DNA from: Pezicula radicicola
Lineage: Eukaryota > Ascomycota > Leotiomycetes > Helotiales > Dermateaceae
Reading direction: 5' to 3'
NCBI GenBank assembly: GCA_003008705.1
Contig: PDUO01000026.1
Location: 248,001 to 312,000 of the forward strand
DNA length: 64,000 nt
The stretch's first letter is position 1. Each line of letters begins with the position of its first letter. Positions 22,977 through 35,008 of the stretch are shown in pieces. A program made the translations under genes and the position numbers. The notes below the pieces were generated by a model that worked only from the letters and a program-made list of their open reading frames with translations, made no database searches and was not told the origin of the DNA.

Positions 22977-25900
22977 TCTCTAAGAAGAGATAGGGAACAT
23001 GGACAGGGTATTTACAGAAAGGATGGTTGGGGGAAGCTAGGGGCGGTGTTTCCACAACCACTACCCAACAAGAAAGCATCAGGTTGCGACGGAGCGTAGG
23101 AAACTGCTTGGTTTTTTGTTTTGTGGTAATGAGGAGGAGATGGTATGGTTGCATGGGGGAGTTTTTGATTGATGCAAGCAGACAAGGTTAATACCTAGCT
23201 CATTTATTCAACATATTAATTTTCAATTACATCTGATTCTCCATAAAACAACACATTCATTTCCATCATTTGAGTTGGTACCTAGCTTAAAGCCCTCTGT
23301 ATGTATGAACTCTTCCATCTCAGATAATAAAAAATCTCATCCCATAGAGCGTTCTGCTCGGAGAAGAATTTATCTTACTTGTACTAGGGAGTCTACGATT
23401 TGGGTTAACCAGTATGACTAAATCAAATCTGGCTTATCAACTTTGCATTAGGCATATTGAAAGTATAATATTGCTGATACGATTTCACATTTCCTCGTTG
23501 GTAATTCAATATCCGTCGCTTGCTCAAGCGACGTTTTGTTGTGCCCTACTAGAATCCTCATACGTTCTACGAGACAGTGTGGCCTCACTGGGCAAAGTTA
23601 TCATTGTAGTATTTTACACCAACGTAATATAATACTCTACAAATGCTCTTAGCAGCAGTGGCTATAGATCCCCCAACTTTGAGAAAATAGTAACCAACAA
23701 TAACACCATTAGCGAGGTTCACAACAAAAAAGAATGCTCCTAAATACTGTATAATATTACCATAGAAGGATGTTCAATAGTATGATTCTTCATAATACAC
23801 TTTTTTATTAGGATATTGTTGTTGGATCATCTACATATATCTTAAGTATCTCTTCTTGTTGTGCTGAGACTATAGAGTAAATTGTAGTATTCTTGATTTA
23901 TTAATAAACGAGATCCATAGCTTTGCCTAACATAACTAGGTATACTAAAAAAAATCATCTAGGAGTATTCTTAAGAGTACAAGTATTTAATTAGTCTCGA
24001 ACCTTTACTATCTTGGAGTTTTTTTATCAACATAGTATACTACGACCAAGGGTCTCCCAAAAATATCAAGAATCCTTAGATAAATAGGTTTTAGACTCAC
24101 AGCAGTAAAGATTAAAGGTTTTATAACTCGAAAACGAGTTCCTAAGAACCGCCTAAAAATGTACATCAACTAATTCTATCAATAAGCCCATTGCTTTTTG
24201 GCTCTCCTACTCGTGTTTTTCACTTACACGGACTCAAGGTCAAATCATAACTCTGTTGCATTATAGTAGCACAAATATACCCAAGAAGTTTTAGTCAATA
24301 GACCTGAAGTTTCTCTGAAAAGCAAACTTGACAATATAGCAAAGATCGATTTAAGTGACAAAGCCAATCCGTGATTCAAAAGAAACCGAGTCCAATGATA
24401 AATTTTTGCATCTAGAGATCAAATCCAACTTAACAATAGCAATTGTACTGAAGTTAATCATCTAAATACTTCTAAATCTATCCCCAAACAAAACACTTTC
24501 CACTATCCATCTTAACCCCCAAGAGACATACCCAAGAAGAATACTCACTTCCTCTATCCATCCCCTATCTAAAACTCCCAAATCCTAACAACACCACCAC
24601 AATACATTCACAGCACAAAAATCCCTCTCCTCAAACACAAATTTAAATCCAAATCCAAATCCATGACACAACTCCAAATGCTCATCCCCACACCCGTTGT
24701 AGATCTTACCCTCCTCACCGGTACGGCAAACCAAACCCACCTCCCACCAACACCAACCACCCCAAAAACCCACCCNCCACCCCCCTTTCCACTCTCCCCC
24801 TCCACCCAGAACCAATAAATCCTAAAGCTTACGGAGACAAAGATTACGGAGATTAAATTACTCCGGGAATAACATCACCTACAGAATCCACTAAAAAATT
24901 CATGTACGTACAGATGTCTCAAAACTCGGACATCGCCTTGGGAGAATTTGGAAATTATTACTCCGTAGACCGATAGACAGAAAGTTTATTTGATACTACT
25001 AGTCTACTACTGTACAACGTGCGTATATCGTGTCATACGGAGTATTATATGTAGATCTGGATCATCTTCTGCACAAAGTACGCCGATGATAGAACCGATA
25101 TTTCTCCAGATAACCAACCACCTGGTGCACTAATTAGTTTACCGCTACGATGTATATCCGTACCGTTTTGTCAAGCGGTTAAAGTTGGGTCCTCAGTCCT
25201 GCTGACTCGAGAGTGATGGTCTAGTAACTCGAGTTGTTGAATTTGAGGTCCGTGATGGTAGAGTAGTAGCAGAGTGTTAGTCAAGAGGGTTTTGTTGGGT
25301 AACTTGAATTGATTTGAGCTGGAGAATGATGATGATGTTGTTGATGATGGTAGGGTCTCGAGTTTAGCTTACGGCTCTAGCTTTTCGAAGTTTGCTGTAG
25401 GTTGGTGAGATGAATGGATGGATTGTAATGGTATCGTGTATAGTATAAAAACGCCTCTAGCCTTTATGCCACCACCGCTGATAACAGTAAGTACTCACCT
25501 GTAAGAAAACATTAAATTCATAGCACAAAAGTAATACTCAAGGTCAATAAGAAAGCCTCATGTATGGAATGGTATCATTTATCTACAACAGCTCCTGGTA
25601 TATCCGTTCTGAATCCTCATATCCTGCCACAATATGAAAATCCTCTTGCCATCATCATCAAAATAAAAGTCTTCTTCATCCCTCCATTCCCTTCTCCACA
25701 CAAACATAAAAGAAAAACAAAATTGGGAAATTTCCGACGGTGACAAATTCGACATTTGGTAACTCCAAAGCCCTCCAGCAGGCTAATGCGATGCAGATGA
25801 ATTACTCAAGAGACAAAAACAAATAGCCAGCCACCTTGTAACCGTGGAAAGAGAGGAGTCTTTCTGGAATGAGAAGTCCGAGAATCTCTTTCAGCCTCCA

Positions 25901-26003
25901 TTTTTGGAGTTTGTGCTGGATCCCCGAGCTAGTTCATATAGCTTAGCTTAAGCGCCGTTGTGATCTAGCGATCAATGAAATATCATCCTTCAAGGTGAAA
26001 CTC
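22977..26003. other. AT-rich gene-free region
   Basis: About 3 kb. 23.2-24.5 kb is strongly AT-rich with stops in all frames, resembling mutated transposon DNA, but no polymerase, integrase or transposase motif was recognised. An undetermined base (n) sits at 24776 in a C-rich stretch. The TACGGAGTA / TACTCCGTA motif recurs at about 24840-24870, 24956 and 25036. The last 700 bp should include the kinase 3' UTR. Confidence 0.5.
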
Positions 26004-28043
26004 TCAGTCACCATTAGAAATAACCACCCGGGCGCCCTCCTTGCCCAGAATGCCCCTCTCTTGGGGTTTGGGACTATGGCCTCTGCCTTTCTTCCTGCTT
26101 AAGAAACCCAACATACCACCAGATTTTGCATTTGCCATCTCAACCTTAGCGTCAGCTGGTAGTGTTGCATCTTGCTTCGCCAGCTCTGACCATGACCCAG
26201 TCTCTCCCAGTACTACTGACATTCCACCACCCATTGATTGATTGCGTGTTCCAGATGGCCGTTGTGTGCGCGTATATGATGCTTGGTACGGAGAAAGTGG
26301 TGTCAAGGGGACGGTATTGGCTGGTGTCGCAAAATTCTGTGGATTTGGTGGTCGAGAGAAGTTTTGTGTAACTGGAGCAGGCATAGGAGGTGGAGGGTTC
26401 GATTGCATGGGTGGGGACCCAGACGTGGACCCTGATTGGGATTTCGATTGGGCCCTTTTTCGTGAGGAGGTCGAACCGTTTCGCACACTCATAGCCGGTC
26501 TGTTCTCAGGAGGGATGGTCAAATCATCTGAAGGAATTGTTGCTGAGGTAGGATCGAGCTCGCCAGTCTCAGCGAATCTAGCAATCTAGTTAGTTATAGA
26601 ACCGTAAAAAGTGATCAGCAGTCAAACCTTTCGTATGCTGCTTTGGTGTAATCGAAAGGCATGAACATGGACTCGATCATCCTAAATAACTCATCTTCCC
26701 TAATTTCCTTCTCTGTTGCATCGTCCTTAAGTGCCTCTCTTGGCTTTTGTCTACGTGCCCGTGCTTCTAATGGTGCCTCTTCCAATAACAGCTCCTCCAG
26801 GTCATAAGTCGCATCGAAATTCGTCTTTTCGCTCGATGGGACGAAAACAGGTTCAATTTCCTTCCTCTCTAATGAATCGAAGTCGATATTTCTGAAGAAT
26901 GGGTTATCCGAGAATGTCTGAAAGCTCACAGACCCCATACGCTGGTCTGGATCCTCTTCAAGTGCCGAGCTGATAGCGTGTAGACATGGCATTGATACAG
27001 GAGGATTTGTCACAGGGAACTTGGGACTAGCTTTTGTGATTTGCGCAGCTAAGGTAGTTTGCGTGCTTCCCTCAAATGGCCTCTGCAGGATATATCAGTA
27101 CTGTAGATGGTTGCATAGTAGGAGCCTGCTAACCTTGTTGTAGATGCACTCATAGAATAGAACACCCAGCGACCACCAGTCTGCACCCGACGTGTAACCT
27201 GTTCCTTTGTAGACTTCTGGGGCAAGATATGCGAGAGTGCCTGATTTACTTGTGAGTGGTTTTCCGGGAGTGAAGTCAGACGCAACATTCTGGTTAAAGT
27301 CAGTAATAACTCATGAAATATTGAATAGCCACATACGAAATCTGCCAAATGAACATGCCCCTCGGAATCCAACAACACATTATCCGGCTTGACATCACGG
27401 TGTATAATGCCTTGCTTATGAATATACCTGAGGGCACATCCAAGCTCTGCAATCCAGAATCGAACAGCCTCCTCCGTAAATGTCTTTCTTGAGATGTGAA
27501 ACCGTAAATCCCCACCATTCATTAAATCAACCACAATGTACCTATGGTGCCTGGTTAGCAAGGGCCCCAGCCAATTGAGATTAATACTCCCAACGCACAT
27601 GTACTCTATGTCCTGAAAGCTGTACCGCAGATTGCAAATAAAAGGGTGGTTAAGATGCTCGAGCATTCGTCGTTCCCGTATTATATTTCGTACGCTTTCC
27701 GATCGAACGACTGTTGAACCTTCTGTTAGCGGAAGCTCGCGCGCTTTCAAGGTCCAGACTACCAACCTTCATCTTTGCGGATATACTTCAAGGCGAAGGT
27801 CAATCCAGTATCCTTCCTCTCTACTATCCTAACCTTTCCAAAGGCACCCTTTCCTACAACTCGCAACAGTCGGAAATGGTTGAGGTTTACTGTGCCAAAG
27901 AGTGGTGGTTAGCGTCGTAAGGTTTCAAGCAAAGGACTGCCCGTCAAGGTGTTCTTCCATCTGCAACTGAGCCTCGAAGGTTCTCCAACGTTACACATAC
28001 CTTCATCTGAGAAGCTCACCGGCTTTCCCTGACCGTTCCCCAT
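26004..28043 (-). CDS. AGC-group Ser/Thr kinase, YANK/STK32 type
   Basis: Seven exons on the minus strand: 28043-28001, 27889-27767, 27710-27599, 27541-27337, 27289-27134, 27082-26628 and 26577-26004 (555 aa). The kinase domain covers about residues 18-280: [11 protein letters not shown] glycine loop, ALKYI lysine, [11 protein letters not shown] catalytic loop, LADFNVASDF with DFN in place of DFG (as in STK32), and APEVY. It closes with a C-terminal extension [13 protein letters not shown] as in human STK32. The tail of about 220 residues is Pro/Ser-rich and disordered. The N-terminus [11 protein letters not shown] has Gly2 and may be myristoylated. An alternative acceptor at 27719-27720 adds three residues. 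The family's targets are poorly known. Confidence 0.92.
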
Positions 28044-30053
28044 TTGCGCGTCGTTCTTGTCCTGACCAAATAACAGCTGACCACAGCGCTTCACAAGGTT
28101 TCTGCGTATTTATGTTCTGCCCTTAGGCATGCCTAGATGCGCAAGACTGCTCATGCACACTTCACCAGGCGTAGCAATGGTCGTCCAGAACGTGGTGCGC
28201 GTTAATGGGCTTCTCGCGGTGAAATTGGAGGTTGCTTGAATGAGGCCTGGAAGCGAGGTTCGATATCAAGGTGGAGCTGGAATGTGCCGTACAAGGAGGG
28301 AGAGGCAGCAACACACACAGAGTCAATTATCATGGAAGATGTCAAGATCCATTAACAAAGAGACCACGAGCGAGGTGTAGATTTTTTTTTTCTTTTTCAC
28401 AAGACGATGTCTCTCGCTCACGAAAGCTACACCTGCTTTCCCAGGGTTGTCCCTTATTTCCACTCTGACTACTGTTTGCCTCAGGCTGGGTGGATCTTGG
28501 TGATAAAGGATCCATCACCCTTTCAGTTTAGCAGCATCAGAAAGCCACGAGGTGGGCTGCAGGGGTTCTGATCTCAGGGATGTTCATTTGAACTTCGCCG
28601 AAGCGCGTGGCACGGTGGCACGGATTATTATTCAGAGGACAGGCATTGCGAACGAGTCAACGGGATACGGTACCGTTACATTCGGATGCGGTACTTGGGC
28701 ATGTATGTGTGCACTGCAACGAGAGGAACCGTATGTTGTACAGGCTAGAGACTTGGTTACAAGTCGGAGATACTAAGGTACCTAAGCTACCTTAGGTACT
28801 GTACGGGAAAGCACACAAGAAATGTAGTACAGGATATGCCTCTCGATCCGTACTACTACTATTATTGCAAGAAAACTCTGGCCATCAAGCAGTGACCTCG
28901 ACAGGCTAGCCAGCCTCCTTCAATCCTTGAGGAGAGTCTAGAGATCGACATCAGCTGTTGGTTTGGGCGTAGCTCAATTTGCTAAGCCGTATCTGATTGG
29001 ACGGCGGGAATAACTAAGTTGGGCTTAACCAAAGGCAAAAAGAAAGCAATAATGAAGCATTAAGGTAACTATGGAATATGTGTGGTTTCTATGGCAGAGC
29101 GGACGAATCTGTTCTTTTCCTCTAGATTCTAGCTTCAAGATCTCTACAGTATGTTCTTGTAAGTTGCGCCACGATGCGCACAAGAGCCTCAGACTCTCTT
29201 TTCTCGTGAACTACTGTGGACAGGACCTGGTTACCTTACATGCTTTCCAAGACTCCACGAGGACCAGGTGCCAGATCGATTTCGTGAGACGGTTTCATCC
29301 AGGGTCATCACATCAGTGAGTCGATAACCCCCCTTTTTCCCATTAGGAAACATATTTATATCTTGCGGAAATTATTCAAAGTGCGTCATGTTTCAATGTT
29401 AAAAAGCTTCATGTTGATTCTTTATCACAAAACACGAACAGGTCTCAACTTCTGATGTCTCCGAAGTAAGGTACCTCATCAAACAAAACATCCAAACTGT
29501 TTGTTTGATTCCCTCGTTTATCGCCCCATCGCACAAGCTAAGGGACACAAGAAAGGCTCGTACATCACATGCGAAATCACAGCACTAGGTATCGGGCTCA
29601 AGTACCGGAGTTGCCACAATGATCACACCACTGATCCCAGAAACCTGATCTCATAGATCTATCAGAGCAATCTATTCTGCGTGATGAACTTTTGAATCAC
29701 AATCATGAGGAGTCTCCTCCTCCCCATATCTCCAACGTTTCCCTCCCCCCTCACCAACTTTCCACACAACCAGTAAGATATCAGATGTTCCTTGCTTCTT
29801 TCTTCCCCTCTCATCGCTTACCAAGATCCCCCTCCTATCCCAAAGAGGAAACCTTCTAGAATTCAGAATTCCAAAAGAATCCAACGACTAGCAAACATTC
29901 CACGAAGTCCTCGGAGCCTTTCTCCTGGGGCCGTGTCTCCTAGTCTAGCATCAAACATATCTAACTAGAGCCTCAATGCATCGGCATCCTAAAACCAAAG
30001 GGCCACTTTTACTATTGCCGTCTACATTTCTACACCAAGTCCCAGCCAAACAA

Positions 30054-30090
30054 GAAAGAAAGAAAGAAAGAAGGAGGGAAGGAAAGAAAG
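30054..30090. repeat. GAAA-type microsatellite
   Basis: A purine-rich simple repeat of GAAA units grading into GGAAG, within the long kinase upstream region. Confidence 0.8.
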
Positions 30091-30244
30091 CCGTACAGCC
30101 CACCAACCAACAAAGCCGCAAGACGCACCGGCCTCCCCCCCAAAAATCTTCAAATCCTCACACATCCTCTCGATCTTCAGCCGAACACCATAAAAAAAAA
30201 GTTCTAGCCATCAGGCCCATGATCTGATTTTGATCTCAAGCCCA

Positions 30245-30276
30245 CAGACGCCCAAACGCCCAAACGCCCAAACGGC
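30245..30276. repeat. Short CGCCCAAA tandem repeat
   Basis: About three copies of an 8-bp CGCCCAAA unit, preceded by a partial copy. Confidence 0.75.
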
Positions 30277-30787
30277 ATTTTGTATGCACACTCCCGTATT
30301 CTATAACCTTTTCATACAAGTCGACGCGGTAGCCGCGTCTTGTGTCTTGCGTCTTTGAGTCTTAAAAACCAAAATAGAGACAAAGCACGAGCCGGTTGTC
30401 CACTCCGAGGTGTTAACTATTGTGCTACTGTACGCTCAAGCCTTAGGTTCTAGCAAGCTTTAAGTCTACTTAAGATATGTTCGTATTATAGCCGCCAATA
30501 CACCTATCTAGAAGATATTTTATTCTGCAAAGTGGACGTAGAAATATTTCTCGATTCATGTTATGTATTGTATTTTGTTAATAGTATTTTGGAATCAATC
30601 CATCATCATCTCAAAAGTAAGTAACCCAGTGCTTTTAAGAAGGCAACAAAAACATTCTCTTCTTTATTAGCCAAGTATCCGTCAAACCCCAACACCTGAA
30701 ATCCAAAATCCACTACTGTCTAAAAACCCAAAATCACAAACTCTCAGACCAACAGCTCCCAAGTCCCTACCTAGCCTATCCCTCAGA

Positions 30788-30821
30788 CCCTTTCCGCCCC
30801 TTTCCGCTCCTTTCCGCCCCT
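30788..30821. repeat. Short CCTTTCCGCC tandem repeat
   Basis: Three copies of a 10-bp unit CCTTTCCGCC with one base change in the middle copy. Confidence 0.75.
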
Positions 30822-32488
30822 AGTTTACCGCATCCTACTACTGCAGTACCATACAAACAAACAGGATGACAAGCAAAACGGCAGTAGTAATGGCGGAGAG
30901 AGGGTAGGGAAACCGGGAACGAGCCGTAGAGACAGACTAAACCCACTAGATTACAAACTAGCTCCAGCCCCCAACGCAAATACTAAGATACCCCTACCTA
31001 TTGTAACCACCTAGTTACGTATGTAGCGGAATAAATACACCACGGCATTTATTCCCATGAGTACATATCTAGATGGCGATACCGACCGGTCAACAGTAAA
31101 CCGATGACCAATAAGTTAACAACCTGCTGTACCTACTGTATCAGGCTACTTCTGTTTCTACCTAATCATCGACTGTCTAGCCGACGAATACCTCCAAAAG
31201 AATACCCAGAAAAAGAAAGATCAGAGACAACATCATAATTCATGCAAACCGATTCAGAAGTACGAAGGTACGTACCACAAGTCTCCCAAACCCTCCAAGC
31301 TTCTCCCAAACCTTAAACTCACACTCAACAACCCCCTCCAAAAATAACAAATAACAAAATTACAAATAAACAAACCACCCAAATCCGTACACATATCTCC
31401 GACAAAGGCCCTTTTTCTGCATCCCTCCCCCCTTCCTTCCTCCACGTAAAACCACGTTGCACCTATCTTCACTGTACAAATAAATATATGGAAAAAAAAA
31501 TTAACTTTCCGAAGCGAATTTCAAAAGAGCGTTTAGAAGTGAGTCGGGAACATGATCAACTAGCGCTATTAGTATCACCTCGCCGACGTCCACCTCGTTA
31601 GTACTAAGTGACCGAATAATAAAGCCGTCAAAGACGAGCTATCCCCGGGAATTTCCATTTCGCAATATATACTAGCACGGAGTATTTATTAGAACTAGTA
31701 ATAAGTGATCCCAGAAGATCCTTGGAGGAAGGGAAGGCGAAAGAGGAAGGGTTCTAGGATTCGGAGTTTTTTTCGCATTCGTTTATGTAGGGAAGGACGG
31801 GAGTTTTGCAGAAAGTCCAACAAGCGAAGCCCTTCCTTGATGCATGATGCATAATGATTCCTTGCGATGGGAAACTTAGCGACGATGTTCTGAATCTAGC
31901 GATGATCCGGGGAAACCCGATGGGTTCTAAGTAAAGGGGACTTGAAAAAGAGGAAGTTGGGGGTCGAGGTTAACTTCAGGGATGCCTTTCAATATCTTCA
32001 TCTCTAGACAAGGATAGGCTTGTGATTTGAGTGCAAAGATTTCATACAGTATCTACACTGAAAGATTACATAAGTCCTCCCATTTCTTCCCATTTCCGTA
32101 TGCTCATCTCTAGCTCCCCTGTCAAAACCCAACAGCCAATGCAGCTGGTTGCTTTTATATAGACAAGCAAGAACTGATGGACGCGACAAACAAACACACA
32201 AAACGCCTATGTAAATGCAAAAGCCGTAAGATGCCTCCTTCTCCTGGTGGCCCCCCAAAATGCACGCAAGCCGAGCTGAAATGCGCGAAGAAGTTTGGTA
32301 TTGTTACGAGCAAAAGGAAGAAGTGAAAATCAAACAAGTACACAATAATAACGTGTGTACATTCCAGGACGCCAAAATGGGTATGCTGATGCTATGCTAA
32401 GATGTTGGCAAGATACTGGCGTGGTGGATATCGGGTCTTGCTGCCGGAACGCGGAATATAACGGGTCATGAGATGGACGAAGACGTAG

Positions 32489-34663
32489 TCAGTAGTCGTC
32501 GTCACAGTGTTGTTTAAGGGGCCGTGCTAGCTGGTTTAAGAGAAGGTCGAGTTCTGCCCAGTTCTCCAGCTTTTCAGCGAATCTTCGGTGTTTGCGGTCG
32601 AGAATGTGCTAAACCATACGTTAGTGGAGTCTTAGACACTAGCTGAGTAGCTAACATACCTCGTCAAAGTCCTCGAACTTGTCCTGGCAGTTCTCACAGT
32701 ATCCTGGCTTAGGGTCACGTTTCTCTGTCCTCCTTTTCTGTACTGCTCTCGCCTTGCGAGCGGCCTCAGCCTTTCTAGCCGTCTTTTCTTTCTCAGATGG
32801 ATTGGCGTCTTCTTCGATGAATGAAAGCTGCTCCTGTTTCCTTCGCGCAGGGCGAGCAGCTTGTTCATTTGCTGCGGCACTAAGGTCAGTCATACGGTGA
32901 GAGCTCATTGTTCCATAAGAACCTGGGCCGCCACTGTTCTTTTCCAACACTTTTCTTTGAAGGCCGTGGATCTCTTTGCTTGTTCCGGCCTTGGCTCCTG
33001 GCTGAGCTGCCGTTGAAGAGATCATCTGGGATCGAATGGCAGACGTAACGTTCGATGGCTGGAGTCCAGATGCAACAGGCTCGCCTGCAAATAAGCGACC
33101 AGAACTGGCGCGGCTAACAAAAGCATTCTGGGCCCCTTTTCCAGATGATGCGGAGGTCATCTGAGGGACCTGGGTTCTCGGGCCCTCGAAAGGATTGCAT
33201 TGCTTCGATACAACTGTAATGGTATTTCGATTTGAGCCACTCTCTGTCTCAGCCAGTGCGCGTTTACCATCTACAACTCTCGGTGGCTCCATTCTAGCCG
33301 CTTCAACTGCTGCTGCTGCACGTGTCCTAGGGATTGCGGCCTTTTCTCTTTCTTGTTGCCTCTGGAGTCGAATGCTCTCCTTCTCCCTCTCACGGCGATC
33401 AAAATCGACCTCTTCAACAAAGGGACACTTGCCGTTGGCTACACTACGAAACTGAGGCCAGTCTCCCTCTTCTTTGTGTGCCACCTTTGCATATTCTCGT
33501 ACCATGATCGGCTTTTGTTTCTCATCAATGTCGTGGATGTAGATAAATGGACCTTTGAACAAGCTCAATTCTCCCTTGGCAACCGTAGGATCACGATCAG
33601 ATGGTCCATTAATTCTCTCATTTCGTAGAAGCTGGGAAAGGTCGGCCGTCGCTCGAGGAATTCCAACCTGACCTTGTACATTACTGCGTGTGTTGTGTCC
33701 GTGTACTAATTGGGTGTCCGTGTCAAACATCGTAGTCATCATTCGCTGAAGCTTCTCAAGGGACCATATCTTCATCCCAAGATCTCGTGCTTTGTACAAT
33801 ACATCCGCATTGCGTGTGGGCTGGCGTCTGGGATCTGCTCCATTTCCTTGTGCCCCTAGGCGTCTGTTCATAGGAACATCGAAAGTAAATTTCCCCTTCG
33901 GCCCAAAAGGATCTGATGTTCCAGCAGACTCCGATGATCGATCCAGCAGTGATGGGTTTATTGTTTGAGGGTTACTATTCTGTGAATCATTCTGACCTGA
34001 AGATACCGTTTCTTGGGAACGGCCCTCGTTCTCGGGGGGAATAGCTCGGGAGGTGACAACATGTGTGACTTCGTTAGAAAAGAATTTTGCCTCGCGCTAT
34101 GGAAGGTCAGCAAAACGCAACACTCATAGGCCACAATATATTCTAGCGATACTTACTGCACCGAGAGAGAGAACCTGCTTGGTGTTCCTCAGCCGCGCAT
34201 CCTCAGGTATGCTCTCAAAGTAGAACACATATTGTGGGAAAAGTTTGCGATGATGTCTCTGCCACTGTCTGATCTGCTGCAATTGCTCCTCCTGTGTTTT
34301 CTCCGCTCTTGTGACTGTCTGCTGAGCCTTCTGACTTACAGCAGCAAGCTTTCGATCGAACGCGGTGGGTGCTGCATTGGACCTTCGCGTGAAGACTCGG
34401 CCTTCAGACTGATTTGGTTGACGTGGAGGTGTGCGCAACACGTTATGGCTATCTAGCATCTGCTTCTTTGTGGGCGGTTGCTGGCCATATGCTTCCTCCC
34501 TCTGTATTGTAGCATAGGAACGTTTTTGCTTTGAAGCTGTAGCAGCTGCGGCGACCGCACGGTACGGGGAGTTAACAGCATTCGCATTGTTGGAAAGAGG
34601 CACTCTGCGACTGGACATGGTAGACAAAGTGGGTGGCAGTGATGATAGGGATACTGCTGCCAT
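32489..34663 (-). CDS. DBF4: DBF4/Dfp1 regulatory subunit of DDK (Cdc7) kinase
   Basis: The regulatory subunit that activates Cdc7 to phosphorylate MCM helicase at replication origins. Minus-strand exons are 34663-34157, 34096-32660 and 32608-32489 (687 aa). All three Dbf4 motifs are visible. Motif N/BRCT-like is at about residues 145-195 (FPQYVFYFESIP, EAKFFSNEVTHVVTSR). Motif M is at about residues 345-400 (KGPFIYIHDIDEKQKPIMVREY, WPQFRSVANGKCPF). The C-terminal CCHH zinc finger is at about residues 637-660 (GYCENCQDKFEDFDE, then HILDRKHRRFA across the last splice). That splice is needed to complete the zinc finger. The ATG at 34618 (MSSRRVPLSN) is an alternative start. It is divergent from ICP55. 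Confidence 0.95.
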
Positions 34664-35008
34664 ATGAGAGTAGGTTCAATTATCTGGGTGTCCAGATTCT
34701 TCGAAGGAGTGGGGTTGTTCACGCGACGCGAACACGCCCGTACTGTCGGCCTTGGGTCGAGTTATTATGAAGACATTGGAATATATAATGGATTACTCGA
34801 GCTTGCAGTAGAGGAGGACGTATCGGATGAACAGGTGGAAGGAGTGTGGAGTGAGTAACTGGCGTGTATTATTGCAGCTGGATGATAAACAAGTGCAGCT
34901 TTATTAGAGGAGGTCGGCAAAGTGCCAAACATTGGAACCTGCCTTCGCTTGGCGCCATCGTCCCTGGTGTCCTGACAACGGCTGACTAAACACTGCAACC
35001 AGATTACT
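34664..35008. promoter_or_regulatory. Divergent promoter DBF4 / ICP55
   Basis: 345 bp between the two start codons. An MCB-like ACGCG occurs at about 34721-34731 (CACGCGACGCGAA), which could give G1/S control of DBF4. This is inference from the motif alone. Confidence 0.45.

Larger units (their letters stand above)
28044..32488. other. 4.4-kb gene-free region upstream of the STK32-like kinase
   Basis: No supported coding exon in 4.4 kb. It holds pyrimidine-rich tracts (28380-28400, 29700-29840), a palindromic stretch around AAGGTACCTAAG at 28773-28800, a GAAA microsatellite at about 30054-30090, three CGCCCAAA units near 30248-30275 and three CCTTTCCGCC-like units near 30788-30820. It lies between the kinase start and the DBF4 stop, both minus strand, so it is the kinase upstream region. 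A long promoter, an untranslated leader or an unseen non-coding RNA are all possible. Confidence 0.5.

Noticed and set aside
23600..24500. Possible Copia/Gypsy retrotransposon relic
   Set aside because: AT-rich and stop-ridden, but I found no RT, RNase H or integrase motif on either strand, so I only describe it as AT-rich.
24700..24815. Gly/Trp-rich minus-strand frames spanning the undetermined base at 24776
   Set aside because: They come from a CCA/CCC-rich stretch with an unresolved base; not credible coding sequence.
28966..29050. tRNA-like GGGCGTAGCTCAATTTGC
   Set aside because: It resembles an A box, but there is no GGTTCGA-type B box or acceptor stem at the right spacing.
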